In this document: positions 38,047 to 48,143 of the stretch, in pieces
How the letters are laid out: the number at the start of each line of letters is the position of its first letter
Numbering within the stretch: position 1 is the first letter of the stretch
Source of the DNA: an uncultured Collinsella sp.
GTDB taxonomy: Bacteria > Actinomycetota > Coriobacteriia > Coriobacteriales > Coriobacteriaceae
DNA length: 64,000 nucleotides
Direction: 5' to 3'
Assembly: GCA_934668875.1 (NCBI GenBank)
Contig: CAKUON010000002.1
Location: 1 to 64,000, forward strand
Notes under the pieces: model-generated
The model's input: the letters and a program-made list of their open reading frames with translations, nothing else
Database searches by the model: none
Told to the model about the DNA's origin: nothing
Program-made: the position numbers and the translations under genes

Positions 38047-39072
38047 TTAGCGCGCTGCGTACTCGAGCATGCGGTCGAGCGTGAGCTTGGCCTGGTCGGC
38101 GGCCTCGTCCGACACGCCGATCTGCACCTCGCCCTCGCCCGTCTCTAGGCAGCGCACGAGCTTTTCGAGCGTGATGAGATCCATGTTGACGCAGGTGGGC
38201 TGTACCGCGGGGAAGTAGAACTTCTTGCCGGTGCCCTGGCAGCGGCGCTCGAGCTCGTAGAGCACGCCGCGGACCGTCACGATAATGAACTCGCTCGCGT
38301 CCGACTCCTCGGCGTACTTGATGATGCCGGCGGTAGAGCCGATGTAGTCGGCCTCGGCAAGAACATCGGCCTTGCACTCGGGGTGCGCCAGCACGAGCGC
38401 ATTGGGGTGCGCCTCCGTCGCATCGACGATCTGCTCGACGGTGATGATGTGGTGGCGCGGGCAGTAGCCGTTGTTGAGAATGACGTGCTTTTGCGGCACC
38501 TGCTCGGCTACGAAGCGGCCCAGGTTTTGGTCGGGAATGAACAGGATATGCTGCTGCGGCAGCTCGGACACGATCTTGACGGCGTTGGAGCTGGTGACGC
38601 ACACGTCACTCCAGCTTTTGATCTCGACCGTCGAGTTGACGTAGCACACCACGGCAAGGTCATCGCCGTACTCGGCGCGTGCGGCGTCGACCGTCTCGCG
38701 CTTGACCATGTGCGCCATGGGGCAATCCGCGCCCGGCTCGGGCAGCAGCACGGTCTTGGTGGGATTGAGCAGCTTGGCGCTCTCGCCCATAAACTCCACG
38801 CCGCACAACACGATGGTCTGCTGCGGCAGGCTCTTGGCGAGCTTTGCCAGGTAGAAGCTGTCGCCGACATAATCGGCCACTGCCTGGACCTCGGGCGCCA
38901 CGTAGTAATGTGCCAGGATCACCGCGTCGCGTTGGGTCTTTAGTTGCTGAATGGCCTCGACGAGCTCTGCGGGCACTAATGCCGCGCGCTCCGTTGCCGT
39001 CGTTGCCGATGCCAGGCCGGCCGCAATATCGCGTGCAAGCTCCGATGCATCCATGTTCGCGCTCTGTGCCAT
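38047..39072 (-). CDS. nadA: Quinolinate synthase
   Basis: A 341-residue [4Fe-4S] enzyme that condenses iminoaspartate with dihydroxyacetone phosphate. HYYVAPEVQAVADYVGDS, CGVEFMGESAKLLNP and LAHPECKADV are family landmarks, and the Cys residues expected to hold the cluster are present. ATG 39072 follows GAGGGG. First gene of nadA-nadB-nadC-niaR, with a strong palindrome 42 bp upstream. Confidence 0.97.
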   Translation of the reverse strand: MAQSANMDASELARDIAAGLASATTATERAALVPAELVEAIQQLKTQRDAVILAHYYVAPEVQAVADYVGDSFYLAKLAKSLPQQTIVLCGVEFMGESAKLLNPTKTVLLPEPGADCPMAHMVKRETVDAARAEYGDDLAVVCYVNSTVEIKSWSDVCVTSSNAVKIVSELPQQHILFIPDQNLGRFVAEQVPQKHVILNNGYCPRHHIITVEQIVDATEAHPNALVLAHPECKADVLAEADYIGSTAGIIKYAEESDASEFIIVTVRGVLYELERRCQGTGKKFYFPAVQPTCVNMDLITLEKLVRCLETGEGEVQIGVSDEAADQAKLTLDRMLEYAAR

Positions 39073-39113
39073 CAAGGCCCCTCTCTTTTGGCGAATCTTG
39101 GGGCTTTAGTATG

Positions 39114-39157
39114 ACACCTAGGTTTACAGCTGACAAGACAGCTGTAAACCTAGGTGT
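39114..39157. promoter_or_regulatory. Perfect 19-bp-arm palindrome, candidate NiaR operator
   Basis: ACACCTAGGTTTACAGCTG (39114-39132) and its exact complement (39139-39157) are separated by 6 bp, immediately upstream of nadA. Niacin repressors of the NiaR type bind palindromes upstream of nad genes, and niaR is in this operon, so it is the expected ligand. Confidence 0.75.
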
Positions 39158-39277
39158 AAAGTTGTAATAAAGATTCAATTTCGGGGCGACCCATTTTAGG
39201 CTTGGCAAGCTGAAAAGAGCCGAAATGGCCTCTTTCTAATAATTTGACCCCCTGTTTGATGCCCCAGTTTGAGGGCC

Positions 39278-39485
39278 GTGGGCAAAAAAGGGCAAATATG
39301 AGTACTGTTACCAGATTAGTAGCAGCGGTTTTCGATCCGTCAGCCCCATAAATCGCATTTTTGGACTCCGAATCCAGCGGCAGACATCCCAAAATCACGC
39401 TCGCAACGCTCCCCAGACCCGTTTTGAGCCTCATTTCGCTGTTACTAAAATAGTGACAGTACTCATTTTTGGCATTTTTGCCCAC
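39278..39485. repeat. Long inverted repeat, MITE-like
   Basis: Arms of about 50 bp (39278-39328 and 39436-39485) begin with GTGGGCAAAAA and contain ATGAGTACTGT. They are about 80 percent complementary, enclosing about 107 bp with no ORF. It lies in the 484-bp gap between nadA and the giant surface gene. The size and arms suggest a miniature inverted-repeat element or a large cruciform. Confidence 0.65.
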
Positions 39486-39504
39486 CAGGTCCCGCGGCGA
39501 CACA

Positions 39505-39540
39505 AAAAAGGGGCCCGGATGGCGAGATCCGGGGCCCCAA
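39505..39540 (-). terminator. Terminator of the giant surface protein gene
   Basis: GGGGCCCGGAT pairs with ATCCGGGGCCCC and a run of T residues follows on the minus strand. Confidence 0.88.
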
Positions 39541-39556
39541 GGGAATAAGGAGGCGA

Positions 39557-42500
39557 CTAGGCGCGGCGCCTCATGGCGTATGTCAGCAGCAGAACTGCCG
39601 CGCCGGCTACAAGTACGCCACCAGCCATGGCGTACGTTCCATCGCCGACCGAAGGCAAGGTGCCCTTGCCAGTCTTCTTCTTGGACTTAGAAGACGTGGT
39701 CGTCGTGGTGGTCGCGGTCTGGCTCGGGCCGGGCGTCGGCGTCGGCTTGGCGGCCTCGGCAATGGTAAAGGTCGTCTCGGCCGTGCCCGTGGTCGAAACC
39801 ACGCTCAGCTTGTGCTCACCCACACCAAGCGTCTTCACGAAGCTCGTCTTGAGCGTCACGATTGTAGAGCCCGAGGTAAGAACGAAGTTATCAGCACCGA
39901 CTTCCATGTCGTCGACCAGTACCGTCTTGAAGTACTTGATCGGCGCGTTCGAACGGAAGCTCAGGTCCTTGGCGGTGTCGACCGTAATCGCCTGGCCTGC
40001 GCCCTCAATAATCGTGGGGGCCAGGATCGCGATGTCCTCGGTCTTGCCCTTCTCGCCGCAGACAGTGCACTCCTGGTGCCTCTCGCCCTTGGCCTCGGTG
40101 GTCGCCGGCCTATCGACAACCCACTCAAAGGTGTGCTCAGCCTTGTCCAGGATCTCGCCGCAGCGGCAGATGTGCCAGTGAGCCTTGGCGTCGTGCGCCC
40201 AGCCGGAGCCGTCGGGCTCGTGCTTGAGGACGCCATCGACCGTCACGTTCACATCGCCCTCGACATCCTTGAGCTCATAGGTGCCGTCGTCGGAGAGCTT
40301 AACGGCCTTGCCGTTGACGTTGACGGCGTAGTCCTTGCCCGTAAAGTACGCGCTATCGATGCTGATGGCGAGCTTTGCGGATCCGTGCCAGTCGAGCTCG
40401 GTCGCAGTCGAGGTGAGCGTGTAGCCTACCTGGTTGCCCGGCAGCGTCACGACGAGCTTGCGGCCCGCCTTCACGGTGACCTCGGTGGCAGCAGAGGCAT
40501 CGTAGTTGGTCTTGACCTGATAGCGCAACTCGTACACACCGGCGGCGAGGTCCTTGAGCTCGGTCACGTCCTTGCCCACGGCCTGATACTCAGCAGCACC
40601 CTGGGCACGCCACTCCATGGTGGCATCGATACCCGTGATCTTACCGTCCTTCTTGCCGCTCACGGTCTCGGCCACAGCCTGGACCTTCGGCGCGTCCTGT
40701 GCGGCGTTCTTGATGGAGAACTCGCAGGTCAGGCCCTCGGCGGGCAGCACGTAGTTGCCCGCAGCCTTGCCCGTCAGCTCGGCGAGGGTCGCCGTATAGG
40801 TGCCGACCTCGGTCTGGGAACCGTCAACGAATGCACCAAGGTCATCCTTGCCGATAACATTGCCGAGCGTGGCCACAGGGCAGTGCTCCTTGCCGTCGTA
40901 GACGAACTCGGTGGTGCCCCACGTCACGGTGAGCAGGCGCTGGTTAATGGTGAACGTGCCGTCGACGAACGTAATGATGTAGTTGGGGTTGGCACCCTCG
41001 GGCTGCGTCAGCTGCAGAGCATAGCCGCCCTCGCGTACGTCGTCGCTATCCTCGCGCTCGATCTCGAGCTCAAGTGTCTCGTCTTTGACGAGCTCGCCAC
41101 CGGTGACCGACCACTCAAAGACGGGGTCTTTCTCGCCGTAGGTCTTGGAGGCGTTCTGGGCAGCGACCGTGATCGCACGCGGCTTGACCTCGAGCGTCAC
41201 CTGGCCCTCGACCGTCGCACCGCCGATCATCACCTTATAGGCAACGTCCAGCGTGCCGGCGTCCTTGATCTCGGGGGCAGCGGTAGACCAGGTCTTGCCG
41301 TCGTCGGTGCTGTACTCGGCCGTCGCGCCCTCGGGCAGCGCCGAAGCATTGACCGTGTGATACGCGCCGTCGTACTCGTCGGAGTAACCAGAAATGGCAG
41401 CAGCCGGGATCTCCTCACCGGGGAGCTCGTATCCGCAGACGACACACTGCTTGTGACCAAAGCCCTTCTCGGTCGCCGTGGGAGGCGTGTCAACAACCCA
41501 CGTAAAGGTGTGCGCGGCCTCGTCGACCTTGCCGCCGCAGGTGCACTCGTGCCAGTGCGTGTTGCCATCGGAGAGCCACGTGTCCTTCACGGCCTCGTGC
41601 TTGCGCACGCCCTCGACCGTCACCTTCACGTCACCCTCGACGTCCTGGACGGTAAACTCGCCGTGGTCGTTGAGCGCCACGGCGTCTTCGTTGACCTTAA
41701 CAACGTAGGCAGAGGGGTCGGCGAAGTAGCCGTCCTCGATGCTGATAGCAAGAGTAGCGGAGCCATGCCAGTCGAGCTCGGTCGCGTCAGCCGTGAGCTT
41801 GTAGCCGACCTGTTCGGCGGGCAGCGTCACGGCGAGCTTACGGCCTGCGGCAACCGTGACCTTAGTCGCGGTAGAAGCTTCGTGGTTGTCATCGGCGCGG
41901 TAGCGCACTTCGTACGTGCCCGCGGCAAGGCCGCTGAGCTCGGCCACGCCTTCGGGCACAGCCTGATACTCGCCCGAGTCCTTGGCGCGCCACTCCATGG
42001 TGGCGTCGACAGCCGTGATCTTGCCGTCAGCCTTGGCGCTGACGGTCTCGGCCACACCCTGAACCACCGGTGCGCCCTTGGGCGCCTTCTTGATAGAGAA
42101 CTCGCACGTCAGGCCCGTTGCCGGCAGCTTGTAGTTGCCCTTGTCGACGCCCGTCAGCTCGGTGATGGTCGCCGTATGTTTGCCGGCCTTGACCGCGCCG
42201 CCGTCGACGTACGCACCGAGCTTATCGTCACCGACGACGTTGCCGAGGTCCGCCTGGGGGCAGTGCTCCTCGCCGTCGTAGGTGAACTCAGTGGTGGCGT
42301 CCCATTTCACGGTGAGCTCGCGCTTATCGATAGTGAACGTGCCGGGCTTGAACGTAATCTCGTAGTTGGGGTTGGCGCCCTCGGTCTGCGAAGCCGTCAC
42401 GGCGTAGCCGCCCTTGCTCACGGTCTCGCCGCCCTCGCGGGAGACGGTGATGTCCTGGAGGGACTCGCCCTCGACGAGCTCGCCCTTGGTGACCTTCCAG

Positions 42501-45500
42501 CCCAGTCCGGGATCAACGTCGCCGTACGTCTTGGAAGCATCGGATGCCGTCACGGTGACCTTGCGAGGCGTCACCACAAGCTCGGCCTCGCCCTCGATAG
42601 CAGCTCCGTCGACGGTCGCGCTGTACTTGAACGGCAGGGTGCCGACGTTCTTGATCTCGGGGACCGTGGCAGACCAATTGACGCCACCGTCGATGCTGTA
42701 CTGGACCGCCGTGCCCTCGGGCAGGGCCGAGACATCGGCAGTGTGGACCTTGCCGTCATACTCGCCGGAGTAGCCAGCAACAGAGGCTGCCGGGATTACA
42801 ACCTTCTCGGAGGAGTTGTAGTCACAGACAGTGCAGTGCAAATGCTTGGATCCAGGCTTCTCGACCGTAGGCTTCTCGTCGATTATCCACTCGAAGGCAT
42901 GCTCGGCAACGTCAATCCGCTCACCGCACGTGCAAACATGCCAGTGAGAAGAGCCGTCGCTCTTCCAGCCGGTGCCATCGGGCTCGTGCTTGACGATGCC
43001 CTCAACAGCAATCTCGGTGTCTTTCTCAACCTTAGAGAGTTGGTAAACGCCCTGCTCGCTAGGCTTGATGGTCTCGCCGTTTGCCTTAACAGCAAGATCC
43101 TTGGTCGCGTAATAACCATCCGCAACCGTAAGCTTAAGCGTAGCGGAGCCATGCCAGTCGAGTTCGGTCGCGTCAGCCGTGAGCGTGTAGCCCGTCTGCT
43201 CAGCCGGCAGCGTCACCTTGAGCTTTGACCCAGCGGCGATCGTAACGGTAACGGTCTCGGAGGCTTCGTAATTCGTCGTCTTCCCGTAGCACAGGCGATA
43301 GGAACCGGGCGCCAGATTCTCAAGCTTGTCACCATCGACCAGATCGCTTGTCTTGATGAACATCATCTGTTTGCCAGGCTTGCCCAGCATCATCGACGTA
43401 TCGACGCCCTCAATCTTGCCGTCATGTTTGCCACTCACGGTCTCCGCCGTCACCTTTGCATTGGGGGCGCTGTCCCGTTTGGCCTGGGCAATAGCGTACG
43501 TGCATTCAATGCGCGAAGAGGGCTTCCGATAATTAGCAAGAACTGCGTCCTCACCAATAAGATTGCTCACATACGCCGTATGCGTGCCAGCATTTACCTT
43601 TGCGGCGTCAACTACCTTCAGAGACACGTCGTCGCCGTTAACCAAATTAGTTATCTCTGCCGTGGGGCCCTGTTCTTGGCCGTTGTAAACGTATTGACCA
43701 ACATTCCACGTCACATCGATAGTACGGCGCGTAATGGTGAACTCGCCCGCCTCAAACGTAATGTCGTAGTTAGCGTTGGCGCCCTCTTCCTGAGAAGCCG
43801 TCACCTTATACGTCTTATAACCGGTCAGAACTTTCTCGCCCTCATCACGCTTGTACGTGATACCGGAGAGCGTATCGCCCTCCATAAGGGAGCCAGCCGT
43901 CACTTCATAGGTAAAGTCGGGATCCGGATCACCATACGTTTTAGAAGCAGTAGTGGGCGCCACCGTAATCGGGCACGGCGTCACCTCGAGCGTCACCTGC
44001 CCCTCGATGTCGGAAGCACCAGGGGTAGTCACCTTATAGCCGACCGTGGTCTTGCCGACGTTTTTGATTGTGGGGGTATCCGGTTTCCACGTGGTGCCAC
44101 CGTCGATGCTGAACTGAGCCGTCGCGCCAGCCTTAAGGTCCATGCTCACGGCATGCTCCTTGCCGTCATACACGCCGACATAACCGCCGATGCACGCCGG
44201 AGGAATCTCCTCCTCGCACAGGACATAGCCGCACGTGGAGCATTGATACCGCTTTAGACCAGGCTTCTCGCTGGTAGGAGCCGTGACTTCCTCCCAGCAG
44301 AACTCATGCTTGCCTTTGTTTATTTTCTCTTTGCAACGGCACACCTGCCAGTGAGTGCCATCTGCGCCCTTGGTATTTAACCAAGTACCGTCTTTCGACG
44401 CGCAAGGACCCTCAGCAATTGTGAAGACGTTGGCCGACGAAGCGTAATGGTTGTTGTCCTCCTTAAAGCGCACTTCGTACTTCTCGGCGGACAAATGATC
44501 GATTGAAGTTTCACCGGCAGGGACGGATTTCCACCTTTTGGCCCCGAATTTTTTCCACTCATAGGTCTCATTCAGGTTGGAAAGCGACCCGTCATTGAGG
44601 AAATGCGCGCTTTCGTCCTTGACCTTGACACCCGTGCCGGCGCTAGCGATATAACTCCACGGGACAGGCTGGCTGGCCGGCGTGATCTCGATCTTAACCG
44701 ACCCGCTCTTTGTCACATAGTCATTCGCGGTGATGCGGTAATTGACCGTTACGGAGCAGACCTCGTCCCCGTCATCACGCTGAACATCCGTATAACTCGG
44801 AGCCTTCGTTGTCCATTTGTCGCTCCCATCAACGTTGTACTCGATCGTCATGTCGGCAGGAGCATTTTCCACCGAGATGTTGACGCCATGCGGCTGCCCG
44901 TCATAGACGCCCTCGAATCCCTCGGCCGTCACATTTTCGAACTGCGTGCCCGTGATGGTCCAGCGTGCGAATGTCGAGCCTGTGTAGTTGCCCATGCCCT
45001 TGATATAGACCAAGTAGTACGGGTAATAGGAATTGGAGCTGGGAGGATCGACCGCACTCACCGTGCTATACGTCGGGTCACTATCAATCTCGTAGTCACC
45101 ATCCTTGACGAAATACGACCAGCTTTGAGTGTCGTAGTTGTAGACCTTAACAGAGAAACTCGGCGTAATCTTCTTACCCGTCCACGGGTACGCACGAACT
45201 GTCTCACCATTGATCTTGGTGTCTTCTCCGCCATTATTGAATTCAAACGTGATCCCGCTGACATCGCGCAAATCAAGCGGCTTAATCTGGAACTCGCGAG
45301 TAAGCGTTAGGGCGTCATCCTGGCCATCGACCTTAACTTTGGACTCGATACGGTAAATACCTGCATCTTTAGGAACACATTCCAGTGCCTCGCCCTCGCC
45401 GTCGCCCCACTTCGTAAGCTTGTAATACCTGGATTCGAAGATATGAACGCTTCCTGTCGAGACGATATCGTCTCGAGCATAGCCGCTCTTATTCGACATC

Positions 45501-47176
45501 GTCAGTGTTGGAGTGACCTCACCGCCGCTGTACGGAATGCCGAGCTTTCCTTCGCTCACCGTCGCTCCATCGATGCCAAGCTCGACGGCATAGCCATTTT
45601 TGTAGCTGCAATCGCTCGGGCGCATCTTACCGGAGCAGGTGACCTTCAGCTGATATGAACTGTTGGCAGCCTTTTCCACCGACCACACGTGCTCATGCGG
45701 CAGGCGCGAGGCGTACACATATCCATCGCCCGTCTTTCCGATGCCGACGCTTGGGTCGTCCGTAGTAACGCGAGCGCGCAGGTCGTTCTCTTCGATGCCG
45801 CAGGTGCCAAGCTTCCACTGCGCGCCCGTATAAGCGCCCAGTTGATCGTCCTTAAGCGACAGCTGGACCTTGCCCGTGAAGGATTCTTCAATGTTCAATT
45901 TGCTAAGGTAATAAATCCCCGGAGTATCGAATGCGAGGCCTCGGGCGCCCTTATCGCCGTTAGTGGTAATGGTCGTATTACCGGCAAGCGTCACCGTTCC
46001 GCGAGCATACACAGTGTTTCGACGCGTGTTCGCATCGGCATAGTAGTACGTACCCTCGGCATAGGTGTCGGATATCTTCGTATCGTTGAGCGTGCATGAA
46101 GAGTCCTTAGCAACCGCGATTGCACTCGTCATGACCATGTCTTGCGTGTAGTTCGCCGCTTCTTGCGTCGATGTGATGGTGCAACCGTTCAGCGTAATGT
46201 CCGCATTGTTGACGACAATGTTGCCAGCATGGGTGTGCTCATTTTTATCCTGCACGTTAAGTTCTTTGCACCAGATCGATTCTTGATGATTGTTCTTGAA
46301 GGTGCAGTTGTCGAACACGACTTTGGGCTTGCACCCACGGCCCACGACACTTAGCGCACCGGCGCAGTCATCTCTATTTTCCGTAAATTCACAGTTGCTG
46401 AACGTGACATCCAAAATCTTTGCACCACTCGCCGAGCTGAGGATCGTAACCGGCGCCGGAGAGGCTTCATATTTAGTTTTGTCGTTGCCGTATTGGCTGC
46501 CGCCACCACCATAAGACGCATAGTTCCTTGTGCACTTCCAGTTGCTGACCTTGACGTTGTCGAAAGTCGCCGTTTCACCATCGAGCATCGTGCCGTACAG
46601 CGCAATTGCCCTCTTAGACTCCCCTGAGGTTACCGTCTTGAGTTCGATGCCAGAAACCTTAAGGTTCAGACTGCCGGGGGCCCTGTTTTTATCGGCACCG
46701 TCGGCGTAACCGTCTCTTCTTCCGGCATTGTCGGACAAAAAGCTCTTGCCGTTACAATAGACGGGAGTCCTGCCGTTCCCGTTGGTTCCAATGAACTCGA
46801 TATAGCCGCCGTCAAGCACAAAGAGCTCGTCGTAGCCGCTAGTTCTTTTGTCCTTAATGGAACCAGGCCAGTGACCAACGCTTGCATTCTCGGTGAGATA
46901 GATGCGCGTCGGATCTTGCTCGGTACCACCCTTTACGATGTAGTGGTTGATCTTGATCTCTCCGCCGACGACGTAATCCTTGCCCGCCTCGAGCGTCACC
47001 GTATCGGCAACGTAGAGGTTGTTGCTCTTTGTTTGGGCCGGGATCGCGTCGCGCGGAATATCATCCGTAGTCGCCGCCTCGGCCACCACCGGCGACACCA
47101 CGAGCGCGCATGCCACGGTGGCGATGCCCAGCAGGCGCGTCAGAGCGGCGCGCATCCCCATCTTCTTCTCCCTCAT
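39557..47176 (-). CDS. Giant repeat-containing cell-wall surface protein
   Basis: A 2539-residue secreted protein. ATG 47176 has AAGGGGAG 7 nt upstream and starts a signal peptide ending near VVAEAA; in-frame sequence up to 47275 is judged non-coding. Residues to about 550 look like a right-handed beta helix. Then come MBG-like repeats (SKTYGDxDP, EGANPNYxITF, YDGxEHCP) in three full copies plus partial ones. Four HWxxCxCG...CxxC modules (near 44.3, 42.9, 41.5 and 40.1 kb) lie about 1.4 kb apart. The end is LPSVGD, a membrane helix and RRRA, a variant sortase signal. Probably an adhesin or host-glycan-contact protein; divergent from a two-component system. Confidence 0.88.
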   Translation of the reverse strand: MREKKMGMRAALTRLLGIATVACALVVSPVVAEAATTDDIPRDAIPAQTKSNNLYVADTVTLEAGKDYVVGGEIKINHYIVKGGTEQDPTRIYLTENASVGHWPGSIKDKRTSGYDELFVLDGGYIEFIGTNGNGRTPVYCNGKSFLSDNAGRRDGYADGADKNRAPGSLNLKVSGIELKTVTSGESKRAIALYGTMLDGETATFDNVKVSNWKCTRNYASYGGGGSQYGNDKTKYEASPAPVTILSSASGAKILDVTFSNCEFTENRDDCAGALSVVGRGCKPKVVFDNCTFKNNHQESIWCKELNVQDKNEHTHAGNIVVNNADITLNGCTITSTQEAANYTQDMVMTSAIAVAKDSSCTLNDTKISDTYAEGTYYYADANTRRNTVYARGTVTLAGNTTITTNGDKGARGLAFDTPGIYYLSKLNIEESFTGKVQLSLKDDQLGAYTGAQWKLGTCGIEENDLRARVTTDDPSVGIGKTGDGYVYASRLPHEHVWSVEKAANSSYQLKVTCSGKMRPSDCSYKNGYAVELGIDGATVSEGKLGIPYSGGEVTPTLTMSNKSGYARDDIVSTGSVHIFESRYYKLTKWGDGEGEALECVPKDAGIYRIESKVKVDGQDDALTLTREFQIKPLDLRDVSGITFEFNNGGEDTKINGETVRAYPWTGKKITPSFSVKVYNYDTQSWSYFVKDGDYEIDSDPTYSTVSAVDPPSSNSYYPYYLVYIKGMGNYTGSTFARWTITGTQFENVTAEGFEGVYDGQPHGVNISVENAPADMTIEYNVDGSDKWTTKAPSYTDVQRDDGDEVCSVTVNYRITANDYVTKSGSVKIEITPASQPVPWSYIASAGTGVKVKDESAHFLNDGSLSNLNETYEWKKFGAKRWKSVPAGETSIDHLSAEKYEVRFKEDNNHYASSANVFTIAEGPCASKDGTWLNTKGADGTHWQVCRCKEKINKGKHEFCWEEVTAPTSEKPGLKRYQCSTCGYVLCEEEIPPACIGGYVGVYDGKEHAVSMDLKAGATAQFSIDGGTTWKPDTPTIKNVGKTTVGYKVTTPGASDIEGQVTLEVTPCPITVAPTTASKTYGDPDPDFTYEVTAGSLMEGDTLSGITYKRDEGEKVLTGYKTYKVTASQEEGANANYDITFEAGEFTITRRTIDVTWNVGQYVYNGQEQGPTAEITNLVNGDDVSLKVVDAAKVNAGTHTAYVSNLIGEDAVLANYRKPSSRIECTYAIAQAKRDSAPNAKVTAETVSGKHDGKIEGVDTSMMLGKPGKQMMFIKTSDLVDGDKLENLAPGSYRLCYGKTTNYEASETVTVTIAAGSKLKVTLPAEQTGYTLTADATELDWHGSATLKLTVADGYYATKDLAVKANGETIKPSEQGVYQLSKVEKDTEIAVEGIVKHEPDGTGWKSDGSSHWHVCTCGERIDVAEHAFEWIIDEKPTVEKPGSKHLHCTVCDYNSSEKVVIPAASVAGYSGEYDGKVHTADVSALPEGTAVQYSIDGGVNWSATVPEIKNVGTLPFKYSATVDGAAIEGEAELVVTPRKVTVTASDASKTYGDVDPGLGWKVTKGELVEGESLQDITVSREGGETVSKGGYAVTASQTEGANPNYEITFKPGTFTIDKRELTVKWDATTEFTYDGEEHCPQADLGNVVGDDKLGAYVDGGAVKAGKHTATITELTGVDKGNYKLPATGLTCEFSIKKAPKGAPVVQGVAETVSAKADGKITAVDATMEWRAKDSGEYQAVPEGVAELSGLAAGTYEVRYRADDNHEASTATKVTVAAGRKLAVTLPAEQVGYKLTADATELDWHGSATLAISIEDGYFADPSAYVVKVNEDAVALNDHGEFTVQDVEGDVKVTVEGVRKHEAVKDTWLSDGNTHWHECTCGGKVDEAAHTFTWVVDTPPTATEKGFGHKQCVVCGYELPGEEIPAAAISGYSDEYDGAYHTVNASALPEGATAEYSTDDGKTWSTAAPEIKDAGTLDVAYKVMIGGATVEGQVTLEVKPRAITVAAQNASKTYGEKDPVFEWSVTGGELVKDETLELEIEREDSDDVREGGYALQLTQPEGANPNYIITFVDGTFTINQRLLTVTWGTTEFVYDGKEHCPVATLGNVIGKDDLGAFVDGSQTEVGTYTATLAELTGKAAGNYVLPAEGLTCEFSIKNAAQDAPKVQAVAETVSGKKDGKITGIDATMEWRAQGAAEYQAVGKDVTELKDLAAGVYELRYQVKTNYDASAATEVTVKAGRKLVVTLPGNQVGYTLTSTATELDWHGSAKLAISIDSAYFTGKDYAVNVNGKAVKLSDDGTYELKDVEGDVNVTVDGVLKHEPDGSGWAHDAKAHWHICRCGEILDKAEHTFEWVVDRPATTEAKGERHQECTVCGEKGKTEDIAILAPTIIEGAGQAITVDTAKDLSFRSNAPIKYFKTVLVDDMEVGADNFVLTSGSTIVTLKTSFVKTLGVGEHKLSVVSTTGTAETTFTIAEAAKPTPTPGPSQTATTTTTTSSKSKKKTGKGTLPSVGDGTYAMAGGVLVAGAAVLLLTYAMRRRA

Positions 47177-47420
47177 CGTGCAGCTCCCCTTATCCCTATG
47201 CTCTCGCGATACTCGGCATCGCTTGGCGCTGGCGGCTGGCATAATCCCCGGCCAGCCACCAGCATCTGTTGACATGTTTATCCACGAATTATTTTGCGGC
47301 GGCGCTTTCTAACACCCTGCCGCTTGGCGCGAGTTGCACGCCGTGGGGCGCAAATGGGATGCGCCTCGGCAAGCGGTACGTGCCCGATGTGGCAAAATCG
47401 AACTACTAAAGGGGGCCAGA

Positions 47421-48143
47421 ATGCTCAAGATTATTGCCTGCGACGACGACGTCGCTTTTCTAGATAGACTGCACCGGATGATCGACCGTTGGTCGAGCGA
47501 GACGGGCACGGCGGTCGACCTTGCGCTCGTCACGCGTGGCGAGGACCTGCTGGCCCGCCATGTCGCATCGCGCGCCGACATCATCCTGCTCGATATGATC
47601 ATGCCGCTCGTCAACGGCATGGACACCGCGCGCGAGCTGCGCCAGGCCGATACCGCCGTGCGCCTGGTGTTCCTCACCTCGTCGCCCGAGTTTGCGCTGG
47701 AGTCCTACGAGGTCCGCGCCTTCGACTACCTGCTCAAGCCCGTGGCATACGAACGCCTGGCGCAGCTGCTCGACGAGCTTTCGAGCATGCGCCCATCGGC
47801 GACCGACGAGCTCGTCATCAAAACGTCCTTTGGCTACCATGCCCTGCGCCTGTCCGACATCGAATATGCCGAGGCGCGCAACAAGCACGTGGTCTTCCAT
47901 CTGCGCGACGGACGCGATATCGAGGCGCTCGAGTCGTTCCGCAGCGTAGAGGACCGCTTGGCGCAAAACGCGGTCTTCTTTAAATGCCATCGCAGCTACC
48001 AGGTCAACCTGCGCAACATCGATCATTTCGATCGGACGGAGATCGTCATGCGCTCGGGTGCGAGCATTCCGCTTTCGCGCAGCAGCAAGCAGGGATTCCA
48101 GGACGCCTACTTTGCGGTGCGCTTTGAGGGCGGGAGGCGCTGA
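47421..48143 (+). CDS. LytTR response regulator (AgrA-like)
   Basis: A 240-residue regulator. The receiver domain has acidic CDDD (8-10) and the phosphorylated Asp58 in ILLDMIMP, with Lys in YLLKPV. The LytTR DNA-binding domain follows (ARNKHVVFHLRDG, FKCHRSYQVNLRNI). ATG 47421 has GGGGG upstream. It overlaps the kinase gene by one base (TGATG). The giant surface protein lies divergently 244 bp away and is a likely target. Confidence 0.94.
   Translation: MLKIIACDDDVAFLDRLHRMIDRWSSETGTAVDLALVTRGEDLLARHVASRADIILLDMIMPLVNGMDTARELRQADTAVRLVFLTSSPEFALESYEVRAFDYLLKPVAYERLAQLLDELSSMRPSATDELVIKTSFGYHALRLSDIEYAEARNKHVVFHLRDGRDIEALESFRSVEDRLAQNAVFFKCHRSYQVNLRNIDHFDRTEIVMRSGASIPLSRSSKQGFQDAYFAVRFEGGRR

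Noticed and set aside
39812..43228. Long plus-strand frame of 1138 codons
   Set aside because: Antisense to the giant surface gene, with no signal, domain or Shine-Dalgarno; the minus-strand repeats are clearly protein-coding.
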